From Paraburkholderia sabiae (GTDB lineage Bacteria > Pseudomonadota > Gammaproteobacteria > Burkholderiales > Burkholderiaceae), in assembly GCF_030412785.1 (NCBI RefSeq), contig NZ_CP125295.1, positions 2,542,001 through 2,606,000 of the forward strand: a stretch of DNA of 64,000 nt, written 5' to 3'. Both the position numbers and the translations under genes were made by a program. The stretch's first letter is position 1. Each line of letters begins with the position of its first letter. The notes below the pieces were generated by a model. That model was not told the origin of the DNA. It searched no databases and was given only the letters and a program-made list of their open reading frames with translations. Positions 22,744 to 31,897 of this stretch are shown here, one piece after another.

Positions 22744-23394
22744 TCAACCGCCGACATGACTTACGGCCGTCCTGCATACTTCATGGAGCAAATTCCGGTC
22801 GATAGTACTCAATGTATTCTCGGCCGACGTATCGGGAACTGCCTCAATGTCGGCAAACGAGAAAAGGTGAGTACACGCCACTAAATATGACCCTATCGTT
22901 GATGGATGACTTCCATCGGGTTCATATAGATCGATTTCAGGCCGGAGTCTGCGGAACTGATCCCAAGCCAGCCCGACCGGAATAACTCTGGCCCCGGTCG
23001 CTTCAGCCAAACCCTGAAACGCAGTAACAATATTTGCCTGCGACGCCGGATCATTCTTCCGAGCCCATGTCATGTACAGATATGGCTTCGCCCCAGCAAC
23101 CTGAATCGCACCGACGAACCTTCGCACATGTTCTTGCATGCTTTTCAATGCACGGAGCGCTCGAGTACTTTGGTCCTGCAACACGACCGCATTCCATTTC
23201 TCGGCAGTTAGACGCTTTTGGACTTCGCCTCGGTTCCAATGCGCCGCAAGCGATGCTCCGCCAAATGCGATTACATCTGTCTTCACCTGCATACCGGGAA
23301 AGCTTGCCCCAAGGAGCCTGGCAAGCATCGTCGGCATATCGTTTCTCGTTGTATAGCTGTTGCCGACAAAGAGGACTCGAAACTCGCTGCTCAT
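22744..23394 (-). CDS. SGNH/GDSL-type hydrolase (DUF4886-like)
   Basis: 216 residues. The SGNH blocks are visible: block I FVGNSYTTRNDM with the nucleophile serine near residue 12, the central region VVLQDQSTRAL, and block V DGSHPSTIGSYL with the catalytic Asp/His pair near residue 170. No signal peptide, so probably cytoplasmic. Substrate unknown; such proteins are esterases or acyl hydrolases. It lies alone upstream of a LysE remnant, with lower GC than its neighbours. The ATG at 23394 gives the family's usual start. Confidence 0.75.
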   Translation of the reverse strand: MSSEFRVLFVGNSYTTRNDMPTMLARLLGASFPGMQVKTDVIAFGGASLAAHWNRGEVQKRLTAEKWNAVVLQDQSTRALRALKSMQEHVRRFVGAIQVAGAKPYLYMTWARKNDPASQANIVTAFQGLAEATGARVIPVGLAWDQFRRLRPEIDLYEPDGSHPSTIGSYLVACTHLFSFADIEAVPDTSAENTLSTIDRNLLHEVCRTAVSHVGG

Positions 23395-23694
23395 AGTGAT
23401 GGATGCTCTCCTCTACCTTGTCCCTCATGGTACCCCGCCCGAACGACGGTCGCCTGTGCGACCTCGAACGAGACAGCTATATCGGCTCAACTGTGATTCA
23501 GAAGTACGGTCGGTCTGTCGCGAACCGCCCGGCGAAACAAATAGGGGCAACATCATATTCATATAGATGTATCGCTTCCACGACGACATTCCTGTGCCGA
23601 CGACAGCCTGCTTTTGCCATATATAAGGGTTATCCCGGAATCATTTATCGGGAAAAAATGTAATCATATATATGAATTTTTCAGGAGGACGGTA
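23395..23694. promoter_or_regulatory. AT-rich control region of the GntR/MFS operon
   Basis: The 300-base spacer has no supported gene. It contains the perfect 12-base palindrome TCATATATATGA at 23664-23675, twenty bases upstream of the regulator start. Related AT-rich words lie near 23554 (TCATATTCATATAG) and 23618 (CCATATATAAGG). HutC-type GntR proteins bind AT-rich palindromes, so autoregulation at 23664 is likely. AGGAGG at 23683-23688 is the ribosome site. Confidence 0.5.
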
Positions 23695-24417
23695 ATGCAC
23701 GCGGACGGCCGTTTGCCCCGTTATCAGCGGTTGCGCGACGAGATGGTCGCTCTTATCGCGGCTCGCCACTGGCGCCCCGGTGAGGCCATTCCGACGGAAC
23801 AGGCGCTCGCGAAAAGCTATGACGTGGCGGTTGGAACAGTTCGCAAAGCCGTCGATCTGCTCGTCGCTGAAGGACTGCTCGAGCGCTTCCAGGGCAGAGG
23901 GACGTTCGTGCGCCGCGCGAGCTTCGACAGTTCCCTGTTTCGCTTCTTCCGCTTCCAGACCCGGCAAGGCGAACGGCGCATTCCCGAGAGCCGCATCTTG
24001 CGGCGCGAGATCGTCGACGCACCTTCGGCTGTCGCCGCGACCTTGCAAATTTCGAGTAGCGCGCGCGTGATCCAGATGCTGCGCCTGCGGCTGATTGACG
24101 ACGTGCCGATGCTTGCCGAAGAAATCTGGCTGCCTTACGTCCGTTTCGTGGCGTTTGCGGAGATGGACCTGAACGAAGTCGGCGACCTGCTGTATCCCGT
24201 GTACGAAACGCAGTGCAATCAGGTCGTGGCGTCCGCCTCCGAAACACTGACCGTCGAAGCCATTGGCCCGCTGCATGCACGGCTGTTACGCATCGAACCG
24301 GGTACGCCCGCGGTCGTGATCGAGCGCCTTGCTTATGGTTACGACAGACAGCCGCTCGAATGGCGCCGCTCACGCGGGCCCGCCAGCGAATTCATCTATC
24401 AGGCCGAGATCCGCTAG
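23695..24417 (+). CDS. HutC-subfamily GntR regulator (UTRA domain)
   Basis: 240 residues. The N-terminal winged helix reads PRYQRLRDEMVALIAARHWR, then TEQALAKSYDVAVGTVRKAV and the wing RFQGRGTFV. The C-terminal UTRA domain follows from about residue 90, with ARVIQMLRLRLIDDVPMLAE and the final RRSRGPASEFIYQAEI. ATG 23695 is chosen over earlier in-frame starts because AGGAGG ends 6 bases before it. It precedes the MFS and amidohydrolase genes on the same strand and probably represses the operon until its small-molecule ligand binds. Confidence 0.9.
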   Translation: MHADGRLPRYQRLRDEMVALIAARHWRPGEAIPTEQALAKSYDVAVGTVRKAVDLLVAEGLLERFQGRGTFVRRASFDSSLFRFFRFQTRQGERRIPESRILRREIVDAPSAVAATLQISSSARVIQMLRLRLIDDVPMLAEEIWLPYVRFVAFAEMDLNEVGDLLYPVYETQCNQVVASASETLTVEAIGPLHARLLRIEPGTPAVVIERLAYGYDRQPLEWRRSRGPASEFIYQAEIR

Positions 24418-24480
24418 CGATCGGGCGCTCATCACAAATACGTCGTTCTCAAGCAGGAACGGCGACGCAGGAGACAGCCA

Positions 24481-25776
24481 ATGTTCAAGTGGTTCAGCGA
24501 GATTTCAGGCAACGAACGCCGGACGTTCTGGGCGTGCTTCGGCGGATGGGCGCTAGATTCGCTCGACGTGCAGATGTTCAGCCTAGTGATTCCGGCAATC
24601 ATCGCCGAATGGTCGATCAGCCGCACTCAGGCTGGCCTGGTCAGCGGCGCCACGCTCGTTGCGTCAGCGCTGGGCGGCTGGATCGCGGGCATGCTTTCGG
24701 ACCGGTTTGGACGGGTCAGGACGCTGCAATGGACCGTCGCGTTCTTTTCCGTGTTTACGTTTCTGTGTGCCTTCACGCAAAACTATCCCCAGTTTCTGGT
24801 GCTGAAGACGCTGCAGGGGTTCGGCTTCGGCGGAGAATGGGCGGCAGGCGCCGTTCTGATGGCTGAGACGATCCGCGACAGGCATCGCGGCAAGGCAATG
24901 GGCAGTGTCCAGAGCGCATGGGCTGTCGGCTGGGGCGCAGCGGTGCTGCTTTATCTGTTGATGTTCTCGCTGCTGCCCGGACACACCGCATGGCGCGTGA
25001 TGTTCGGAATCGGCATCGTTCCAGCGCTGCTCATCCTGTACGTTCGACGCGGCGTCCAGGAGCCGACAAAGTCAGCGCACACGACGCGCGCGGCAAGCGC
25101 GCCTCACGACGAAACGGCATCCGGCCTGATCGTCGGTATCTTCGCGCCGAAAATGCTGCGCATGACCTTGATCGGTGCGCTGCTCGGCGTCGGCGCACAT
25201 GGTGGCTATTACGCGCTGATGACCTGGCTGCCGACGTTTCTGAAGACCGAGCGTCACCTGTCAGTTTTGAGTACGGGTGGCTACCTTGCTGTCGTGATCA
25301 TCGCGTTTTTCTGCGGCTGCCTCGTGAGTGCGCAACTGCTTGATCGCATCGGGCGCCGCAACACGATTCTCATCTTTGCGATCTGCTGCGTAGTGACGGT
25401 GATCGCCTATCTGTTTCTTCCGCTCGGCAACACCGCGATGCTGTTTTTCGGCTTCCCGCTTGGATTTTTTGCGGCAGGCATTCCCGCGAGCATGGGCGCG
25501 CTGTTCAACGAACTGTATCCGAGCGGCATGCGCGGCACGGGTGTCGGGTTTTGCTACAACTTCGGGCGCGTCGTATCGGCGGGATTTCCTGTGCTGGTCG
25601 GGCATATGTCCACGAACATGTCGCTCGGAACGGCGATCGGCATTGATGCAGCACTGGCCTACGCCATTGTCGTACTGTCCGTGCTCATGCTGCCGGAGAC
25701 ACGAGGCCGCGCGCTAGGCGAAGCCGCTCGCGATACCAACGTCCGCCATCCACTCTCGCCTGCTCAACGGCATTGA
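24481..25776 (+). CDS. MFS transporter, paralog of the one at 14281
   Basis: 431 residues with 12 predicted helices and MFS motifs [32 protein letters not shown] and DRIGRRNTI. Residue-level similarity to the transporter at 14281 is high along the full length, including [13 protein letters not shown] and GFCYNFGRVVSAGFPVLVGH. GAGACAGCCA lies just before the ATG. The gene sits between a HutC-type regulator and an amidohydrolase and probably imports the amidohydrolase substrate or its precursor. Specificity for lactones, aromatic acids or sialate-like acids cannot be told apart. Confidence 0.88.
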   Translation: MFKWFSEISGNERRTFWACFGGWALDSLDVQMFSLVIPAIIAEWSISRTQAGLVSGATLVASALGGWIAGMLSDRFGRVRTLQWTVAFFSVFTFLCAFTQNYPQFLVLKTLQGFGFGGEWAAGAVLMAETIRDRHRGKAMGSVQSAWAVGWGAAVLLYLLMFSLLPGHTAWRVMFGIGIVPALLILYVRRGVQEPTKSAHTTRAASAPHDETASGLIVGIFAPKMLRMTLIGALLGVGAHGGYYALMTWLPTFLKTERHLSVLSTGGYLAVVIIAFFCGCLVSAQLLDRIGRRNTILIFAICCVVTVIAYLFLPLGNTAMLFFGFPLGFFAAGIPASMGALFNELYPSGMRGTGVGFCYNFGRVVSAGFPVLVGHMSTNMSLGTAIGIDAALAYAIVVLSVLMLPETRGRALGEAARDTNVRHPLSPAQRH

Positions 25777-25828
25777 CCCGCCCGGCATGAACCTGTCGCC
25801 GCCAAACATTGTTGATGAAGGAATGTTC

Positions 25829-26713
25829 ATGATGGACAAGTCGGAGACCTATGCAGGCCGCCGGCAGCCGGCGCATCGGCCCTCCCGCCTTGCATCGGTC
25901 GACACGCACGCCCATGTATTCGAGCGCGGTCTGCCGCTCGCTCAGCAGCGCCGCTACGCACCCGACTACGACGCGCTACTCGACGCCTATCTTGCGCAAC
26001 TGGATGCGCACGGCATATCGCATGGAGTGCTCGTTCAGCCCAGCTTTCTTGGCACCGATTGCGGCTACTTGCTGGATGCGCTGCGTCGCGCGCCTGCCAG
26101 GCTACGCGGCGTCGCGGTGATCGAGCGCGATTGCGGATTCGATACGCTGAAGCAGATGGCGAATGCGGGTGTCGCGGGGATCCGGCTGAACCTGATCGGG
26201 CATGATGACCTGACGCTAGACAAATGGTTGAGTGCGCAAACGCTCGCGCACGTTCGCGAACTCAACTGGCATGTCGAAGTACACGCCGAAGCCGCGAGGA
26301 TGCAGGACATCGTCGAACCGCTTCTCGAAGCAGACATGAAAGTCGTCGTGGATCATTTTGGCAGGCCCGATGCCAGCCTCGGTGTGAGCGACGCAGGGTT
26401 TCGCCGTCTCCTCGAGTTGGCTCACACACAACGCGTGTGGATCAAGATATCGGGCGCATACCGGAACTGGCCGGACGATAGCGGCGGTCGCGAGCAGATG
26501 CTCGATACGTTCCGCCTCCTGAAGGGGGCCTTCGGCCTTCATCGCATGATGTGGGGAAGCGACTGGCCCAATACGCAATTTGAGGCAAGCGAGCGCTTTT
26601 CCCGTGCGCTACAGCAGTTGCGCGTACTGATTCCGGATGACGACGAGCGCAGCGTCGTTCTGGCGGGCACACCGGCAAGCATCTACATGTTCGACCATGC
26701 GCGCGTCGGCTAA
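25829..26713 (+). CDS. TIM-barrel amidohydrolase (PF04909, LigI/lactonase-like)
   Basis: About 294 residues. Amidohydrolase-2 type: the N-terminal metal motif VDTHAHVFERGLPL, a central HVEVHAEA, VVDHFGRPDAS and the C-terminal MWGSDWPNTQ with the catalytic aspartate. The family includes pyrone/sugar lactonases (LigI, L-fuconolactonase-type) and decarboxylases. ATG 25829 follows GAAGGA by 6 bases; ATG 25823 and 25787 are in-frame alternatives. It follows the MFS gene in the GntR-led operon. A lactonase is missing from the sugar pathway at 4151-9700, so activity on sugar lactones is worth considering, though the two loci are 16 kb apart. Confidence 0.82.
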   Translation: MMDKSETYAGRRQPAHRPSRLASVDTHAHVFERGLPLAQQRRYAPDYDALLDAYLAQLDAHGISHGVLVQPSFLGTDCGYLLDALRRAPARLRGVAVIERDCGFDTLKQMANAGVAGIRLNLIGHDDLTLDKWLSAQTLAHVRELNWHVEVHAEAARMQDIVEPLLEADMKVVVDHFGRPDASLGVSDAGFRRLLELAHTQRVWIKISGAYRNWPDDSGGREQMLDTFRLLKGAFGLHRMMWGSDWPNTQFEASERFSRALQQLRVLIPDDDERSVVLAGTPASIYMFDHARVG

Positions 26714-26737
26714 ATCACTCAAACCAAAATTTCTTTC

Positions 26738-28123
26738 ATGACCCCTCTAGACATAGACCTGTTACTGACCGCACTGGTCAGCGTGCTTGTGCTCGTCGCG
26801 CTCATCGTGTCGCGCATCAAGATGCACCCGCTTCTGGCCCTGCTGGTCGTTTCCATTGGCGTGGGCTTTGCAACCGGTATGGAGCCGCAAAGCATCGTCA
26901 AGCATCTGATCAACGGAGCAGGCAAGACATTGGGCGCGGTGGGGATCGTGATCGCACTGGGTGCCATGCTGGGCAAAATTCTCGCCGATGCCGGCATCAC
27001 TGAGCAGATCGCAGAAGCCATTCTAAGTCGCGCCTCGGACCGGATGATCCCTTGGGCCATGACGCTCGTGGCGTTCGTCGTGGGCATTCCGATGTTTTTC
27101 GAAGTGGGTCTGGTGGTCCTGCTGCCCCTCATATTCAGTGTGGCGCGCAAGCTCGAAAGCCATGCGCGCTTTAACGGCTCGGCATATGTGTATGTCGGCG
27201 TGCCCGTGATCTCCGCGCTTGCCGCGATGCACGGCATGGTGCCGCCCCATCCGGGCCCTCTGACAGCCATCGCTACCCTCAAAACCTCGGTGGGCCCTAC
27301 GATGCTGTATGGCTTTCTGGCCGCTGTTCCCGCCATGATTCTGGGCGGCCCGCTCTACGGTGCATTCATTTCGCCGCGCATGAGCACGAAACCCGACCAG
27401 GCCTTGCTGGACCAGTTCACCCTCACAGAGAATGCCGACGTCGGCCAGCGACCCGGGGTCGGGCTCGGCGTGCTGGCAGCTTTGCTTCCCGCGATCCTGA
27501 TGCTGGTTCATGCCGTCGCTGAGATGGTGCTGACCAAAGGCACTCCGGCGATGCATGTGGCCAGCTTTTTGGGCGATCCCTTGATCGCCATGCTTCTAGG
27601 TGTGCTGTTCGCCGCTGCTGCTCTCGTCCTCGCCCGCCGCGGCGACGCCGGAAAGCTGCGCGACGCACTGAGCCGAAGTCTCAAACCCATCGCATCCATC
27701 ATCATGATCATTGCGGGAGGCGGCGCCTTCCAGCAAATGCTGACGAGTGCCAAGGTCGGCGATGCCATCGTGCATCTGACCCAGCAGTTTGCCTTTCCCC
27801 CGCTCATTCTGGGCTGGCTGATCGCCATGCTGCTCTCTGTCTCGACGGGTTCGGCTACCGTAGGTATCGTGGGCGCAGCGGGCTTGCTCGCGCCGCTGGC
27901 CGGCGCCGATCCCAGCCTGAACCTGCCCTTGCTGGCGCTGTCCATTGGTTGCGGTTCGTTGTTCTTCAATTACGCGAACCACGCCGGCTTCTGGATGGTC
28001 AAGGAGTCGTTTGGCATGACCATGAGCGACGCTACCAAAACGATTTCGGTGGTTCAATCCATCGTGGCTGTAGTCGGACTGGTCATGGCGCTTGTTTTTA
28101 ACGCAGTAGTCCATCTTCACTGA
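26738..28123 (+). CDS. GntP-family gluconate/organic-acid permease
   Basis: 461 residues, hydrophobic throughout. Family features include the N-terminal MHPLLALLVVSIGVGFATGM, HGMVPPHPGPLTAIATL near residue 168 and the C-terminal SVSTGSATVGIVGAAGLLAP. GntP members import gluconate or related hydroxy acids by proton symport. It starts 24 bases after the amidohydrolase on the same strand and may be its fourth operon member. It also lies convergent to 6-phosphogluconate dehydrogenase and transketolase, so gluconate is a sensible but unproven substrate. Confidence 0.9.
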   Translation: MTPLDIDLLLTALVSVLVLVALIVSRIKMHPLLALLVVSIGVGFATGMEPQSIVKHLINGAGKTLGAVGIVIALGAMLGKILADAGITEQIAEAILSRASDRMIPWAMTLVAFVVGIPMFFEVGLVVLLPLIFSVARKLESHARFNGSAYVYVGVPVISALAAMHGMVPPHPGPLTAIATLKTSVGPTMLYGFLAAVPAMILGGPLYGAFISPRMSTKPDQALLDQFTLTENADVGQRPGVGLGVLAALLPAILMLVHAVAEMVLTKGTPAMHVASFLGDPLIAMLLGVLFAAAALVLARRGDAGKLRDALSRSLKPIASIIMIIAGGGAFQQMLTSAKVGDAIVHLTQQFAFPPLILGWLIAMLLSVSTGSATVGIVGAAGLLAPLAGADPSLNLPLLALSIGCGSLFFNYANHAGFWMVKESFGMTMSDATKTISVVQSIVAVVGLVMALVFNAVVHLH

Positions 28124-28229
28124 ATGGTGAGAGACAACCGTCGCAATGCGCAGGACGCGTCTGCATCAGGCGCGCCCGTTTGCCTCGTCGGTTCCGGTGA
28201 TCGCAGTTCAACGCGTCTCACGGCCTCGC

Positions 28230-29210
28230 TTACTTGACGGGGAACTCCTTGTGTCCACCGAAGCCGAAGCGCATCGCCGAGAGCATGCGCTCGGGGAACG
28301 ACTCGGCGTCGCGTGAGCGGAAGCGCGTATAAAGCGCCGCTGATAGCACCTGCGCGGGCACGGCTTCCTCGATCGCCGCCTCGATGGTCCAGCGCCCTTC
28401 TCCGCTGTCCGCGACTTCCGTCGAGAAATGTTCGAGCTGGCCATCCTGTGCGAGCGCGCCAGCCGTCAGATCGAGCAGCCACGAAGACACCACGCTGCCG
28501 CGCCGCCACACTTCGGCCACATCGGCGAGATCCAGCGTGTAGCGCTCGGCTTCGGGCAACTCGGCGAGGTCCTTGTGTCTGAGGATGTGGAACCCTTCCG
28601 CATACGCCTGCATCAGCCCGTATTCGATGCCGTTGTGCACCATCTTCACGAAGTGTCCCGAGCCGACGGGGCCCGTGTGCATGTAGCCGTTCTCGACGCG
28701 CGGATCGCGTCCGTCACGATTGGGCGTGGCGGGCACATCGCCGCGTCCAGGCGCGAGCGTCGACAGAATCGGATCGATGCGCTTCACGACGTCGACGTCC
28801 CCGCCGATCATCATGCAATAGCCGCGCTCCAGTCCCCAGACGCCGCCGGATGTCCCCACGTCCACGTAATGCACGCCGATCTCGCGAAGCTGCGCGGCCC
28901 GCCGGATGTCGTCCTTATAGAAGCTGTTGCCGCCGTCGATCACCACATCGTCGGCCTTGAGGATGCGCTGCAGGTCGGTGAGCGTGTCCTCGGTGATCTT
29001 GCCTGCGGGCAGCATCAGCCACACGACGCGCGGCGCGTCGAGCTTCGCGACAAGATCGCCCAGATCGCTCGCGCCCGTTGCGCCCTCTTTGGCGAGCGTG
29101 TCGGTGGCCTGCGGATTATGGTCGTAGACCACGCACTGATGGCCGGCTCGCATCAGCCGCCTGCCGATGTTGCCGCCCATGCGGCCCAGTCCCACGATAC
29201 CGATCTGCAT
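28230..29210 (-). CDS. gnd: 6-phosphogluconate dehydrogenase, decarboxylating (short form)
   Basis: Oxidative decarboxylation of 6-phosphogluconate to ribulose 5-phosphate. 326 residues, the short GndA/YqeC-type rather than the 470-residue E. coli type. The Rossmann motif [17 protein letters not shown] is at the N-terminus. The second strand ends in VYDHNPQ, where the aspartate suggests NAD+ preference. The family catalytic motif [16 protein letters not shown] is near residue 172. It follows transketolase by 6 bases in a tkt-gnd operon on the minus strand. Cofactor preference is inferred from that single position. Confidence 0.93.
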   Translation of the reverse strand: MQIGIVGLGRMGGNIGRRLMRAGHQCVVYDHNPQATDTLAKEGATGASDLGDLVAKLDAPRVVWLMLPAGKITEDTLTDLQRILKADDVVIDGGNSFYKDDIRRAAQLREIGVHYVDVGTSGGVWGLERGYCMMIGGDVDVVKRIDPILSTLAPGRGDVPATPNRDGRDPRVENGYMHTGPVGSGHFVKMVHNGIEYGLMQAYAEGFHILRHKDLAELPEAERYTLDLADVAEVWRRGSVVSSWLLDLTAGALAQDGQLEHFSTEVADSGEGRWTIEAAIEEAVPAQVLSAALYTRFRSRDAESFPERMLSAMRFGFGGHKEFPVK

Positions 29211-29216
29211 GATGTC

Positions 29217-31313
29217 TCACTCCTTGACGTTCGATTTGCACCGCGCAATCTGCTTCTTCGCTTCGTCCACGACGCGTTCCGGCGTAAAGCCGAACTTCGT
29301 TCTCAACGACTTGAGCGGCGCCGACGCGCCGAACGTATGCATCACGATCTGCGAGCCGAGACGACCCGCATAGCGGTCCCAGCCTAGCGTCGCAGCCTGT
29401 TCGACGGCGACGCGCGCATGGACGTCGCGCGGCAGCACCGATTCCTTGTAGGCCTGGTCCTGTTGTTCGAACACGTCCCACGATGGCATCGACACGACGC
29501 GCGCGTTGATGCCTTCGGACTTCAGCGTCTCGTATGCGTCGATGCACAGCGCCACTTCGCTGCCCGTTGCCAGCAGAAGCACGTCGGGCGTCTTGCCGCC
29601 CGACGTGTCGGCGAGCACATACGCCCCGCGCCGCACGCCCTCGGCGGACGCGTACTTCTTGCGATCGAAGGTCGGCAGCGGCTGACGCGTCAGGACCATG
29701 CACGCGGGCACATGCGGGCGCGACAGCGCGAGACGCCACGCTTCGCTAACCTCGTTCGCGTCGGCGGGGCGCAGCGTTGTCAGGCCGGGAACGCCGCGCA
29801 ACGACGCAAGCTGCTCGATCGGCTGGTGTGTCGGCCCGTCTTCGCCGACACCGATCGAATCGTGCGTGAACACGTAGATGACGGGCACCTCCATGATCGC
29901 GGAGAGGCGGATCGGCGGCTTCATGTAGTCGCTGAAAATCAGGAACGTCGAGGCGAATGGTCTCAGTCCCGACAACGCGAGGCCATTCGCCACCGCGCCC
30001 ATGCCGTGCTCGCGGATACCGAAGTGCAGATTGCGGCCGCCGTAGTTGTCATGCTCGAAGCTGCCCGCGCCTTCGAATTTCAGATTCGTTTTCGTCGATG
30101 GCGCAAGGTCCGCCGCGCCGCCGATGATCCACGGAACGCGCTGGGCGATCGCGTTGAGCACCTTGCCCGACGACTCGCGCGTGGCAATGCCTTTCGCGTC
30201 GGCGTCGAACACGGGGATATCCGCGTCCCAGCCTTCCGGCAGTTGCGACGTCTGCATCTGGTTGAATTCCTTCGCGAGCTGCGGATACTTTTTTGCGTAC
30301 GCTTCGAAGCGTTTATCCCACGCGTCGTGCGCCGCCTTGCCTCGCGCGCCGATGCCTTGCGCAAAGTGCTCGCGCACGCCGTCGGGCACGAGGAATTGCG
30401 CGTCCTCCGGCCAGCCATAAGCGCGCTTGGCCAGTTTGACTTCTTCTTCGCCGAGCGCCTCGCCATGCGCGGACGCGGTGTCCTGCTTGTTCGGCGCACC
30501 CCAGCCGATGATGCTCTTCACGACGATCAGCGTCGGCCGGTCGGTGATGGACTTTGCTTCGTTGATCGCGGCTTCGAAAGCGTCCGTGTCGTTGGCGCTG
30601 TCCACGTGCAGCGTGTGCCAGTTGTAGCCGCGAAAGCGCGATTCCACGTCGTCGCTGTACGCGAGGTCGGTGTGGCCTTCGATCGTGATTCGATTGCTGT
30701 CGTAAATCCAGATCAGGTTCGACAGCTTCAGATGCCCCGCCAGCGATGCGGCCTCGTGCGACACGCCTTCCATCATGTCGCCGTCGCCGCACAGCGCATA
30801 GACGCGGTAATCGAAGAGCGGCGCGTCGGGCTGGTTGAAATGCGCCTCGTGCCAGCGCGCCGCCATCGCCATGCCAACGCTATTGCCGAGCCCCTGCCCG
30901 AGCGGGCCCGTGGTCGTCTCGACGCCCGTCGTCATCCGGTACTCGGGGTGGCCGGGCGTCACGCTGTCGAGCTGGCGGAACTGTTTGATGTCGTCGATAG
31001 AGACAGCGGGCTTGCCCGTCAGCTTGCCGTCGTCGTCGACGGCTTTCACGCCTGCGAGATGCAGCAGCGAATACAGCAGCATCGATGCATGCCCGACAGA
31101 CAGCACGAAACGGTCGCGATTGGGCCACAACGGCGCGTCGGGATCGTAGCGAAGGTGGTTCTGCCACAGATGGAATGCGACGGGCGCAAGCGCCATCGGT
31201 GTGCCAGGGTGGCCGGAATTGGCCTTTTGCACGGCGTCCATCGAAAGCGTGCGGATCGTGTTGATCGCAAGCTGGTCGAGTTCGGACGAAGACTTCGGTG
31301 TGGCTTGTGACAT
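29217..31313 (-). CDS. tkt: Transketolase
   Basis: Thiamine-diphosphate enzyme moving two-carbon units between ketose and aldose phosphates in the pentose phosphate pathway. 698 residues, full-length single chain. The substrate histidine region is SGHPGTPMALAPVAFHLW near residue 35. The ThDP/metal motif is GDGDMMEGVSHEAASLAGHL near residue 162 followed by IYDSNRIT. The pyrimidine domain has FGIREHGMGAVANG, and the C-terminal domain is intact. It is the first gene of the operon with gnd. A second, split transketolase lies at 42131-43980. Confidence 0.96.
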   Translation of the reverse strand: MSQATPKSSSELDQLAINTIRTLSMDAVQKANSGHPGTPMALAPVAFHLWQNHLRYDPDAPLWPNRDRFVLSVGHASMLLYSLLHLAGVKAVDDDGKLTGKPAVSIDDIKQFRQLDSVTPGHPEYRMTTGVETTTGPLGQGLGNSVGMAMAARWHEAHFNQPDAPLFDYRVYALCGDGDMMEGVSHEAASLAGHLKLSNLIWIYDSNRITIEGHTDLAYSDDVESRFRGYNWHTLHVDSANDTDAFEAAINEAKSITDRPTLIVVKSIIGWGAPNKQDTASAHGEALGEEEVKLAKRAYGWPEDAQFLVPDGVREHFAQGIGARGKAAHDAWDKRFEAYAKKYPQLAKEFNQMQTSQLPEGWDADIPVFDADAKGIATRESSGKVLNAIAQRVPWIIGGAADLAPSTKTNLKFEGAGSFEHDNYGGRNLHFGIREHGMGAVANGLALSGLRPFASTFLIFSDYMKPPIRLSAIMEVPVIYVFTHDSIGVGEDGPTHQPIEQLASLRGVPGLTTLRPADANEVSEAWRLALSRPHVPACMVLTRQPLPTFDRKKYASAEGVRRGAYVLADTSGGKTPDVLLLATGSEVALCIDAYETLKSEGINARVVSMPSWDVFEQQDQAYKESVLPRDVHARVAVEQAATLGWDRYAGRLGSQIVMHTFGASAPLKSLRTKFGFTPERVVDEAKKQIARCKSNVKE

Positions 31314-31852
31314 GAGCGACGACTCCTTTGCAGAGTGTGCTGAAGCACGACAGGTGCCGCAGCGGGCAATCCGGTCAATGGAGCAAGTGTAGTGCCGTCC
31401 TTCCGGCGCTGCAGAAGGAGCGTCTCCGTCACGTCAGATAGGGTTGTGAGACACCGCGAGAGGTCGCGAGTAGCCGTAAGTAGCCGTGTAAGGCAGCAAA
31501 AGGGGATGCATCGAAACTATGCTGCACCGCACTAAACCGGGCGCACCCCGGCTCAACGCTCGAAGAAATCGAGTGCCGCGAGCGTGAAAGACCTGAAACG
31601 CAGAGTCAAGGACCGAGGACACAACCTGAGACTTCGGTCGACTCAAACTGTGCGGCTAACGCGAACAGTCATCGCCTGTCTGTTGGACGACTGACGTCAA
31701 ATGGCGTTTGCAGCACCCGACCCGCAAAGGCAATTGCGCATCTAATCAATGGTGTAGACCGATATGCCGCATTGGCACGTGACCTGCAATGTTGGTCACA
31801 AGCCTGCTTTACCTTGCGCCGAATGGCTAAACCGGCACTGAGAGGCTTCGAA
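31314..31852. other. Intergenic stretch with no supported gene
   Basis: No open frame here has protein-like composition or a ribosome site. A short tandem word, AGTAGCCGT at 31467 and again about ten bases later, is the only repeat noticed. The tkt promoter presumably lies at the left end, reading leftward. Confidence 0.6.
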
Positions 31853-31878
31853 ACACCGGGCGCACCGACGCCCGGTGT
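31853..31878 (+). promoter_or_regulatory. Perfect 10-bp hairpin just before the cysteine protease gene
   Basis: ACACCGGGCG at 31853-31862 pairs perfectly with CGCCCGGTGT at 31869-31878 around a 6-base loop. The stem ends 8 bases before the GGAG ribosome site (31887-31890) and 19 bases before the ATG at 31898. It could be a terminator of upstream transcription without a T-run, a translation-control structure or a stability element. Confidence 0.5.
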
Positions 31879-31897
31879 GGCTTCCTGGAGTTGACCC

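Noticed and set aside
29418-31310. 630-residue plus-strand open frame
   Set aside because: Antisense to transketolase, which is unmistakable on the other strand.
31467-31486. Short tandem AGTAGCCGT words as a repeat array
   Set aside because: Only two copies, no larger periodicity and no flanking cas genes; no CRISPR array anywhere in the window.
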